Shown here: positions 30,401 through 37,511 of the stretch, piece by piece
Layout: the number at the start of each line of letters is the position of its first letter
Position numbering within the stretch: the stretch's first letter is position 1
Source of the DNA: Pseudofrankia sp. DC12
GTDB lineage: Bacteria > Actinomycetota > Actinomycetes > Frankiales > Frankiaceae
DNA: 64,000 nt
Direction of reading: 5' to 3'
Assembly: GCF_000966285.1 (NCBI RefSeq)
Contig: NZ_KQ031391.1
Span: 4,480,540-4,544,539 of the forward strand
The notes under the pieces: generated by a model
What the model was told of the DNA's origin: nothing
The model's input: only the letters and a program-made list of their open reading frames with translations
Databases searched by the model: none
Program-made: the position numbers and the translations under genes

Positions 30401-30509
30401 GGACCCTGTGGCCGCCCCGGTACCCGCCGCCGCGGGTCCGGCCGCCGGACCGCAACTTCCCCGCCGGGCCGCCCGCCGGGTGATGCGACAGCTGGGAGGC
30501 CTGCGGTGA
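27474..30509 (+). CDS. COG5610-type HAD-superfamily protein of glycan locus
   Basis: A ~1011-residue protein. The HAD motif I reads SVDVFETLLWR near residue 43, with the nucleophile Asp present. FGPVFTGFAEWVVERTQ followed by CLMRSGEF (about 355) and VDLGWDGTTQVLL (about 510) match the layout of COG5610 proteins, found in bacterial polysaccharide loci with unproved function; the usual RDG is RSG here. Residues about 800-1000 are beta-rich (VEVYVDIGGDF onward) and may bind carbohydrate. The ATG at 27474 is a compromise among several in-frame starts; GTG 27504 and 27531 are alternatives. Its stop overlaps the next gene as GTGA, so the two are coupled. Confidence 0.68.
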   Translation: MWRYPLSRGFVTCDRGWCEVFGDARLGHAWSHLDSGGADALSVDVFETLLWRLVPEPAHAFLLLGERLAAAGRLPPDLTAGQFAHLRVLAEAHARQQVLANRGGTGPGGSGGGDRSGGSGHPRLDEIWALLRPALPGSGELDYLIEVELSVLRAVYRVDLDVAEIVELAALKLGLPVFLVADTCLSAAQLDRLLARADLAGIPFAGLFTSADVGVGPADGLLAHVAATTGAPASRLLHLAGDPTGATPPAVGPAAAPNVTVIHRGEATAGLRATLAAEGLLGDPDDATPVDPEYGDFGLTALRARVLHRAEGAGVPRALRRFWDTGATVFGPVFTGFAEWVVERTQEQGAEEAFCLMRSGEFVAGLLAGPGRDAGVTARPLWASREVCALANVFEASAPELRAFLAHAGTGPPPSASGASAAGGGAVGTVGALLRRLRVDLVTVPGISALAGRRLDVPAGLLDEILEELLETLSHDDRIRGEIVLAAERLRERFLRYLDERLPDRGPAVLVDLGWDGTTQVLLARLLAATGRDVTPVGLYLATGPAVHAHRLAGHRMEGYLASAGQPARLAGQLLRAPAVVEQVAMADAGALISFDEGSTPLLGLGRASRTQLAQRGSVQDGARAFQREWLRYREAETPDNADSALPSLCGDGARLALLRTLTRLVARPTTAEAAAFGAWRHDGDEPAGRPAGDEQRLGGPEAGADSAAGGVTGLAGAPGPAGLAGSARLAGAAGPARAGQGLVPAELIRRMPYLSPAGLAELPLREATWPAAVAAIANRPLALVTELAAAAGIDPRELSAPAAAGPVEVYVDIGGDFARGPKATATPYAGRDGLSLVRLRVDAVGARRVRIDPAGRRGLLRLDWLTLGFHVVGAGEPRQFTITAFEGPGSLEADESNQNGRSITGSATGSAGLASRGRGVVLGLVGLRILQPNLVEVLDADPQLVYNLDLPGMPELGGTYAIDVEFAFGWMGIRGDPVAAPVPAAAGPAAGPQLPRRAARRVMRQLGGLR

Positions 30510-33154
30510 GCGACACGGCGACCGGCGGACCGGCCGGGCCTGTGCCCCCGGATCGCCCGTCCGAAGCGGCCGGCGCCACGCAGGCGCCGCCCGGCGACGG
30601 CGCGGCCCACGCCGCCGGCACCAAGCAGCCGCCGCCGGCCGGCGATGCCGCGGCCCAAGCCGCCGGCGATGGCACGGCCCGGGCGGCCGACCCCGACCGG
30701 CTGCCGATCTCGTCGGCCGCGCTGTCGGCCCGGCCCTACGTCCGCTCGGCGTCCGCCGCCCAGACCGGGGGAAACGGTGTCCTCGCGACCGAGGCCCCAG
30801 TGGCCCCCGCGGCCCAGCGCGCGGTGGCCGGGCTCGCCGCCAAGAGCGACGGCCGGGGGGAGGGCGCGCTGCGGGCGAGCTTCGCCGACCTGGCGGCCAG
30901 GGCCGCCGAGGACGGTGCCGGGGAGCTCGCCGTCTTCGGCCAGCAGGGCCAGCCCGAGCGGCACGACCCCGCGGTCGGACCGGACGGACCCGTGCTGCTG
31001 CTGCGTTCCGTCGTCGACCTGCGCGAGGTGTGGGTGCCGCTGCTGGCCGCGGCCGGCGCCCGCAGCGTCGCGCTCCTCGGCACCGAGCACGGCCAGACGA
31101 CGGCGCTGCTCGTCGAGCTGCTGCGGGCCGGCGGTGGTGGCCGGCTGCTGGTCGTCGACCCGGAGCCCGGCCGGGTCCCGGCCGCCGGGCGAGGTCTCGA
31201 CATCGAGGTGGTCCGTGAGTACGGGGCCGCCGGCCTCGACGGGCACACTCCGACCGACGCTTACCTGATCGACGGCGACGCCAACTTCGCCACCGTGACC
31301 CGGACGCTCGCGGCCGTGGCCGACGCGGTCCACGAGTTCGGCCGGGCCAGCTTCCCGTTGATCCTGCTGCACGACGTCGGCTGGCCCACCGGCTGGCGCG
31401 ACCGTTACACGTCACCGGACCGGCTCACCGCCGCCGACCGGCAGCCCTTCACCTGGGACGGGGGCGTCACCCTTGACCGGGACGACGCCGTTCCCGGCCG
31501 GGGCCTGCGCGGCGACGGCGCCTACGCCTGGGCGCTCGCCGAGGGCGGCCCGCGCAACGGGGTGCGCTCGGCCGTCGAGCAGTTCGTCGCCGGCCACCCG
31601 GAGCTGCGGTTCTTCACCGTCGCGCCGATCTTCGGCCTGGGGATCATCGTCGACCGGCGGGCGCCTTACGCGGCCCGGATCGCCGATCTGCTCGCGCCCT
31701 GGGTGTCGAACCCGCTGCTGGCCCGGCTGGAACGTAACCGGCTCGACCTGTACCTGCGGGTCGTCGCACAGCGCGACGATGCGATCGCCGCCGCGCAGTC
31801 GCACCACCGGGACGTCTCGCGGCTCGACGCCGAACGGCTGCGGCTGATCGCGATCGACATCGAGAAGTCCGACCGGATCGCCGAGCTGGAACGGGCCCTG
31901 GCCGACGAACGGGCGACGACGGCCGACGCCCTGAACGCCCGGCTGGAGGAACCGCGCCTGGTCGCCGCCGCCCGGTCGGCCGACTCCCGGCTGCGGGCCC
32001 GGTTCCGCCGCGGCCCGAGCAAGCTGGAGCTGGCGAGGGCCCGGCTGGCCGAGGAGGAACGGCGCCGCCGCGACGGCCTGGACGAGCCCGGGTCCGCGGG
32101 CGGGGCTGGCCGGCTCGCGCTGACGGCTGGCGGCGGTGGTGGCGTCTCCGGGGTGCTGGAGGGCCGCGGTGGCCCCCGCGCGCTTCCGGCCGGGCCGGCG
32201 CCGCGCGAGCCAGCCGAGGCCGCTGGGCCGATCGCGAGCTGGGGCGCCGGGCCCGCGCAGGAGCCGGGCGGGCTGGGCGACGCGGGTCAGTACGACGCTG
32301 GCCGCAGCGGTGCCGGCCAGCGAGGTGTCAGCCAGACCGCCGCCGGCGACGGCGCGGCCGCCGCGCTGGCAGCCGGGCCGGACGCGGCGGCGCGGAGCGC
32401 TCAGGCCGGTCGCGAGGCCGTCGAGCGGTTGCGCGGCCGCCACCGCCTTCACCAGCCCACCGCACAGCCCGATCTGCTCAGCGGCGGCCGGGGCGAACAG
32501 GCCGGCCGCCTGTGGACGCCCACTCGTACGTCGGCGGCGCCATCGCGGAAGGCGCCTGAGATGCCGGAGCCGGCGCGGCGGTCGCGCCGGCCCACGGCGC
32601 GAGACGCGGCCGCACCGGCCCCGGACTCGGGCCATCCAACGCCGCCCGCGGCTGCGTCCAACTCGGCGTCCGGCCTTCCCGGGCCGGGAACGGGCGCGGT
32701 CCTGCTGCCGCCGGCGCCGGCGATGCTGCCCCCTTTTGAAGTAGTGGCGGCCGCTGCGTCGGTCCCGCCGACGGTCTCGACGAAGGCAGCCCCTCCGGCG
32801 CCGTCCGCCCCATCGCCGGGCGGGTCGAGGTCAGGCCCGTCGGCGGCAGGAGCGGCCCCGGCAGGCCCGGCACCGGCTGGCGCGCCGCCGGCGACGGCCG
32901 GCACCGGGCCGGCCCAGGCGCCCGCGGCGCCGATCCAGTCGGGCCAGCCCATCGCGGCGGGCCAGTCGATCCCGCCCGGTTCAGCTGTCCAGCCCGGCAA
33001 GCCAGCCGAGCCGGGGGCTGCCGGCCAGCCTCAGCTTTTCGACCGCTCCGGCGTCCCACGCCGCCGCCGGATGCCCGCCGCGTCGAACCAGGAGCGCCAC
33101 GAGCCCCGCCACCGCGCCGCCGGCCGCAACCACAACCCGGACCGGCCGTCCTGA
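30506..33154 (+). CDS. Class I SAM-dependent methyltransferase with coiled coil and long disordered tail
   Basis: An 882-residue protein. A disordered N-terminus of about 150 residues precedes a Rossmann methyltransferase domain with VALLGTEHGQTTALL (about 188-202), LLVVDPE, AYLIDGDANF (about 251) and LILLHDVGWP (about 286), resembling Methyltransf_24-type sugar or cephalosporin-hydroxylase-like enzymes. A charged helical segment at about 430-525 (LARLERNRLDLYLRVVAQRD onward) is a probable coiled coil. About 350 Pro/Ala/Gly-rich residues form the tail. The GTG at 30506 follows GGGAGG and overlaps the HAD stop. It may methylate the glycan that Wzt recognises. Confidence 0.72.
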   Translation: MSDTATGGPAGPVPPDRPSEAAGATQAPPGDGAAHAAGTKQPPPAGDAAAQAAGDGTARAADPDRLPISSAALSARPYVRSASAAQTGGNGVLATEAPVAPAAQRAVAGLAAKSDGRGEGALRASFADLAARAAEDGAGELAVFGQQGQPERHDPAVGPDGPVLLLRSVVDLREVWVPLLAAAGARSVALLGTEHGQTTALLVELLRAGGGGRLLVVDPEPGRVPAAGRGLDIEVVREYGAAGLDGHTPTDAYLIDGDANFATVTRTLAAVADAVHEFGRASFPLILLHDVGWPTGWRDRYTSPDRLTAADRQPFTWDGGVTLDRDDAVPGRGLRGDGAYAWALAEGGPRNGVRSAVEQFVAGHPELRFFTVAPIFGLGIIVDRRAPYAARIADLLAPWVSNPLLARLERNRLDLYLRVVAQRDDAIAAAQSHHRDVSRLDAERLRLIAIDIEKSDRIAELERALADERATTADALNARLEEPRLVAAARSADSRLRARFRRGPSKLELARARLAEEERRRRDGLDEPGSAGGAGRLALTAGGGGGVSGVLEGRGGPRALPAGPAPREPAEAAGPIASWGAGPAQEPGGLGDAGQYDAGRSGAGQRGVSQTAAGDGAAAALAAGPDAAARSAQAGREAVERLRGRHRLHQPTAQPDLLSGGRGEQAGRLWTPTRTSAAPSRKAPEMPEPARRSRRPTARDAAAPAPDSGHPTPPAAASNSASGLPGPGTGAVLLPPAPAMLPPFEVVAAAASVPPTVSTKAAPPAPSAPSPGGSRSGPSAAGAAPAGPAPAGAPPATAGTGPAQAPAAPIQSGQPIAAGQSIPPGSAVQPGKPAEPGAAGQPQLFDRSGVPRRRRMPAASNQERHEPRHRAAGRNHNPDRPS

Positions 33155-33393
33155 GCCACAATCCCCGGATCTTCAGGCGCGTCGGCCACGCCAGGTCTCC
33201 ATTGCCCGAGCGCGGATCTTCGGCGGCTGCTGGTCGCTGGAACCAGCGTGATCACCAAGAGGGCGTGGGGTAACTGGGCGTCGAGTCATGCCTGATGACT
33301 GGGAGACGGCCAGAATCGACGACCACTGGGCAGGACTGGGACGTTCTGGGCGGCTCGGCACGCACGCTCCTCTGGGGCGCGCTCGCGGGGACA

Positions 33394-34266
33394 TCACAGA
33401 GCGGGGCGAGACCTCCGCCTGGGGCGCGGCTGGGTGAGCTGGTCGCGAGGCGGGCCGGTCTCCTGGTACGGAGGCTTGTTGGCGGGGCGGTAGCGCAGGC
33501 GCCCGGCTCCGTCGGAGGTGCGCAGCGCCTCCAACCAGGTGAGGGCGACGGCGGCGACCTGGATCAGCTCAGCCCGCAGTTCGGCTGGGTCGGCGTTCTC
33601 GAGCATCGCCTTGGCGACCTCGCCGACCTCCTCGACGAGCACCGGCAGTCGCACGGCGTCCGGCATCGCCGGGTTCAGGATCGACCTCGCCCCATGCTTG
33701 GCGTGCGCCCGCGCGACCTCCGCCTCCACCTCGGCCACGATCTCGGCGCTGATGACCGGCGCCGACGGGGCGGACGGCGGCGTCGTGGGCGGTGCGGTGG
33801 CGGTGGCCAGCCAGGCGGCGGCGCGGCGCGGGGACGCGCGGGCGAGCCAGGCGTCCTGGACCACCTCGGCGAGCTCCGCGTAGGGCAGCTCGGCCAGTCG
33901 CGAGGCCTGGACGAGCACCGAGAGATGCCCGTCGAAGTGCGGGGTCGTGAAGAACGGTGACGCCGTGTCGCCCACCAGGGCCTGCTTGTCCGCCTCGGAG
34001 CCGACCCAGAAGATGATCACGTCTTGGTACCGCTCGCCGGTGGACGGGTCGACAGCGTCCGGCCGCGGGGCGCGGAAGAAGACGAACGACTTGCCGCCGA
34101 CCTGGTAGACCGGGTTCTCGCCGCCGCCGTGCTCGACCTTGACGTGGGGCATGCCCATCGCCAGCTCGTGCACGTCCTCGACGCGTGCGGGGTCCGGCGA
34201 ACGGGCCGCGTCGGACGAACGGGCTGGGCCAGGTGCAAGGGCCGCTTCAGACGAACGTCGCGTCAT
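33394..34266 (-). CDS. YjbR/MmcQ-like domain fused to a MazG-like pyrophosphohydrolase domain
   Basis: A 290-residue two-domain protein. Residues about 28-150 resemble the YjbR/MmcQ DNA-binding-like fold (MPHVKVEHGGGENPVYQV, FFTTPHFDGHLSVLV, WLARASPRRAAAWL). Residues about 175-265 are an all-alpha NTP pyrophosphohydrolase of the MazG-like kind, with AHAKHGARS, the EEVGEVAKA metal-binding helix and RAELIQVAAVALTW, where the last acidic ligand of ExxD is replaced by Gln as in some MazG-like families. A nucleotide house-cleaning role is suggested. The last 30 residues are Arg/Pro-rich. The gene is 46 bp downstream of the kinase on the same strand, so it may be co-transcribed. Confidence 0.72.
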   Translation of the reverse strand: MTRRSSEAALAPGPARSSDAARSPDPARVEDVHELAMGMPHVKVEHGGGENPVYQVGGKSFVFFRAPRPDAVDPSTGERYQDVIIFWVGSEADKQALVGDTASPFFTTPHFDGHLSVLVQASRLAELPYAELAEVVQDAWLARASPRRAAAWLATATAPPTTPPSAPSAPVISAEIVAEVEAEVARAHAKHGARSILNPAMPDAVRLPVLVEEVGEVAKAMLENADPAELRAELIQVAAVALTWLEALRTSDGAGRLRYRPANKPPYQETGPPRDQLTQPRPRRRSRPAL

Positions 34267-34312
34267 GCGCCGAGCGTAGGCAGCTCGCCGGCCGAGGGCC
34301 GTGACGGGCCCG

Positions 34313-37150
34313 TCAGCAGGCGGGCCGGTAGGGGATCTCGGGGACGTATCGCTGCCACTGGGTCGAGTTGAGCTGGTGGGACCGGTCGCGGCAGGCGACG
34401 GCGGTCAGCGCGTCGTCGGACAGCGGGGTCAGCCGGGCCGTGCGGTCGGCGGAGCCGGTGAGCAGCGACTGGCCGTCCGGGGTGAACACGACCGACTCGA
34501 CCCAGTCGGTGTGGCCGCCCAGGACGCCGGCGGCGGTGGGCTGGCCGGGAGCCGTGAGGTCCCAGAGATGGACGGTGTCGTCGCGGCCGGCGGTCGCGAG
34601 GCTGCGGCCGTCGGGGCTGAACGCGACCGCCAGCACCCAGCGCGGGCCGGCCGGGATGGTCGCGACGGCCCGCGGATGGGCCGGTTCGGTGACGTCCCAG
34701 AGCCGTGCCGTGCCGTCATAGCCGGCGGTGGCGAGCTCGCGGCTGTCGGGGCTGAACGCGAGCGCCCAGACGTAGTCGGTGTGACCGGTCAGGGTGGCCA
34801 GGAGTGCCGGGCCGCTCGGGTCGCCGAGGTCCCAGAGCCTGGCCGTGTGGTCGGTGCTCGCCGTGGCGAGCAGCCGGCCGTCGGGGCTGAACGCCACCTG
34901 CCGGACCCAGCCGGTGTGGCCGGTGAGCACGGCGAGCTGAACCGGGTTGGTGGGGTCGACGACGTTCCAGATCCGCGCGGTGTCGTCGTAGCCGGCGGTG
35001 GCCAGCAGGTTCCCGTCCGGGCTGAACGCCACCGAGGTGACGTAGCCGTCGTGGCCGGCCAGACTGGCGACCTTGCTGGGCTGGGCCGGGTCGCTGACGT
35101 CCCACAGCGTCGCGAGCCGGTTGTAGCCGGCGGTGGCCAGCAGGTTCCCGTCCGGGCTGAACGTGGCGGCGGTGACCCAGCCGTCATCCTCGTCGATCAC
35201 CCCGAGCGGGCGGGAGGCCGCGGGGTCGCGGACGTTCCAGAGACGGATGCTGCCGTCGGCCGACGTCGTCGCGGCAAGCCTGCCATCGGGGCTGACGGCC
35301 ACCCCGAGTACGGCGCCCGTGTGCCCGGTCAGCGAGGTCGCGGCAAGGGCCGCGAACGAGGTGCGCAGGCCGGCGCGGGCCGCCGGGGCCGGGCTGATCC
35401 GGAACGCGGCGAGGCTCAGCGCGTCGGCGAGCGTGGCGTCGGTCGAGCGGACCCGGTCGGCGGCGGCGGCGACGTCGGTCGCGACCGACGCGGGAGTGGG
35501 GCTCTGCGCGGGCCCGCGCAGCAGGACGATCGGGATCATCACCCCGATCAGCAGCACCGCGAGCAGCGGTGTCACCAGCAGCGACGCGTGCCGCAGCCCG
35601 TCGCGCCAGGTGCGGCGTGCCTTGGCGGCGGCGGTCGCGGCGGCGGGCGGGACCGGCTCGCCGTCGACGCGTGGGCGGATCAGGGCCCGCAGGGCGGCCG
35701 CGAGGTGCGCGGCCTGGCTGCTGGCCGACTCGGGCCTCGCCGCGGCCGGCTCGGCGGCGCCGGTGGCGACGGCCGGTCCGGCCGAGGCGTCCCCGGAGTC
35801 GGAATGCGGATGTGGGTCGGTGTCCACCAGGGCCGTGGCGGCCCCGGGCAGCGCCCCGGAGCGGATCGCGTGGCTGACCACCGGATCGAGATGGGTCTGC
35901 GGGCCCATGCCGACGAGCTGGAGGAACAGCTCCTGGGCGGTGGGCCGGTCGGCCGGGTCCTTGCGCATCGCGTGCGTGACGATCGGTCGCAGCGCCGGTC
36001 CGAGCCCGTCCAGGTTCGGCTCGGTGTGCACCACCCGGTACAGCTGCACCGGCGTCGGCCCGTCACCGAAGGGCAGCACCCCGGTGCCCGCGTAGGTCAT
36101 CAGCCCACCCCAGGCGAAGATGTCCGCCGCGGCCGTGACCGGCTGGCCGTTCGCCTGCTCGGGCGCCATGAACGCCGGGGTGCCGATGCGCTGGATGTCG
36201 TGGCTGAGCACCCCGTGCGCGTCGGTCGCCTGGGCGATGCCGAAGTCGATGACCCGCGGGCCGAGCGCGGAAAGGATCACGTTCGACGGCTTGAGGTCGC
36301 GGTGGACGAGCCCGGCTCCGTGGATCGCGGTCAGCGCGGCGGCGACGCTGACCGCCAGCCGCTCCAGGTCGCCGGTGCGCAGCGGGCCGCCGGCCAGCAC
36401 GGCCCGGGTCAGCGTCAGGCCGTCGATGTACTCGGTCACCAGGTAGGGCGGGCCGTTCGGCGGGTCGACGACCTCCAGCACCTCGGCGGTGCAGAACCGG
36501 GAGACCCGCCGGGCCACGTCAGCCTCGCGCAGGAACCGGGCCCGGAACTCGGGCAGCCGCGCCAGGTCGGCCCTGATCATCTTGATCGCGACCAGCCGCA
36601 GCTCGCCTTCGAGGCCGTGCGGCCCGATCGCCGTGCCCGCCCCCGCGACGCCCAGGTAGACGGTGCCCATGCCGCCCTCACCGAGCCGGCCGACCAGCTG
36701 GTAGTCGCCGAGCTGCTCCGGGTCGTCCGGGGCCAGTGGCTCGGCGGCGACGGCTCCGAGTGGGTACGTCGGATTCGTCGGGAGCGTGAGCTGTTGCGGC
36801 AGAGCCGGCGCCGGCTGGGCCAGGATGGGCGCGCGGCGCGGCGCGGTGAGCCCGAGGGCGGCGTGCGCGGCGGTCTGCGGCGCCGCCACCTCGCCGGGCG
36901 CGGCCGCGGTGGGCTTGGCGGGAGGCTCGGCCGTGCGAGCGAGTTGAGCCTTGGCCGCGGTGGCGTCGACCTTCGCCCCGGCGGTGACCTTCTCGACCGC
37001 GACGCTCCCAGGCGTGCCGTTCCCGGCCCGGGCGTGCTCGGTCGAGCCCCGCTCGGTCGAAGCGTTCCCGGCGGTCGCGGCCGTGCCGTGGGACGGCGGC
37101 TGGGCGGGTGCCGCCGGGACGGCGAGCGCCTGGCGCTGGTTGCGGCGCAC
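34313..37150 (-). CDS. Membrane Ser/Thr protein kinase with seven WD40 repeats
   Basis: A 945-residue Hanks-type kinase. After about 140 Ala/Pro-rich residues the kinase domain shows GEGGMGTVYLG (about 155), catalytic LVAIKMIRAD, VHRDLKPSNVIL (about 280), VIDFGIAQ (about 302) and FMAPEQ, so all catalytic residues are present. A single TM helix lies near 533-555 (TPLLAVLLIGVMIPIVLL). The outer part has seven WD40 units, each with GH..V and LWDV/IWNV ends, enough for one closed propeller. The kinase would be cytoplasmic and the propeller outside as a sensor or scaffold. GTG start at 37150. Autophosphorylation would be expected; targets are unknown. Confidence 0.9.
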   Translation of the reverse strand: MRRNQRQALAVPAAPAQPPSHGTAATAGNASTERGSTEHARAGNGTPGSVAVEKVTAGAKVDATAAKAQLARTAEPPAKPTAAAPGEVAAPQTAAHAALGLTAPRRAPILAQPAPALPQQLTLPTNPTYPLGAVAAEPLAPDDPEQLGDYQLVGRLGEGGMGTVYLGVAGAGTAIGPHGLEGELRLVAIKMIRADLARLPEFRARFLREADVARRVSRFCTAEVLEVVDPPNGPPYLVTEYIDGLTLTRAVLAGGPLRTGDLERLAVSVAAALTAIHGAGLVHRDLKPSNVILSALGPRVIDFGIAQATDAHGVLSHDIQRIGTPAFMAPEQANGQPVTAAADIFAWGGLMTYAGTGVLPFGDGPTPVQLYRVVHTEPNLDGLGPALRPIVTHAMRKDPADRPTAQELFLQLVGMGPQTHLDPVVSHAIRSGALPGAATALVDTDPHPHSDSGDASAGPAVATGAAEPAAARPESASSQAAHLAAALRALIRPRVDGEPVPPAAATAAAKARRTWRDGLRHASLLVTPLLAVLLIGVMIPIVLLRGPAQSPTPASVATDVAAAADRVRSTDATLADALSLAAFRISPAPAARAGLRTSFAALAATSLTGHTGAVLGVAVSPDGRLAATTSADGSIRLWNVRDPAASRPLGVIDEDDGWVTAATFSPDGNLLATAGYNRLATLWDVSDPAQPSKVASLAGHDGYVTSVAFSPDGNLLATAGYDDTARIWNVVDPTNPVQLAVLTGHTGWVRQVAFSPDGRLLATASTDHTARLWDLGDPSGPALLATLTGHTDYVWALAFSPDSRELATAGYDGTARLWDVTEPAHPRAVATIPAGPRWVLAVAFSPDGRSLATAGRDDTVHLWDLTAPGQPTAAGVLGGHTDWVESVVFTPDGQSLLTGSADRTARLTPLSDDALTAVACRDRSHQLNSTQWQRYVPEIPYRPAC

Positions 37151-37511
37151 GGACCCCCCCGACCGAGCCGGCAGACCTCTCCCGACAGGTCCTCAGTCTG
37201 CGACCCGGCTCCTGACGTCGTACCGCCACCGGTCAGTTGCTGAAAGTAGTTCCAGTTTGCGCTCCAGCTGGAGTTGGCCGGCTACCCCGCGCGCCCTGGG
37301 CGGATCCGTGACCATCAGGCAGGAGTCGGTGGCCTCACGACCCACCTGGGGGCGGGCCAGGCGCCGAGTCCTGCCGGGTGGCTGAGAAAGGCCAGGGGCG
37401 ACGACCGGCAGGGATGACTCGACGGGCGGGCTCTGCGCGACCTGGCCCGGGTGCCCTGGCGCGCGCTGGTTCCCCGTCCGGTGCGTCGCCGCTCGAGGGG
37501 CAGCGGGCGGC
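37151..37511. other. Intergenic region upstream of the kinase gene
   Basis: About 360 bp between the DUF2142-like gene and the kinase, both on the minus strand. It contains the 12-bp palindrome CTCCAGCTGGAG at 37262-37273 and a locally lower-GC stretch around 37230-37260, where a kinase promoter could lie. No gene is evident. Confidence 0.45.
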
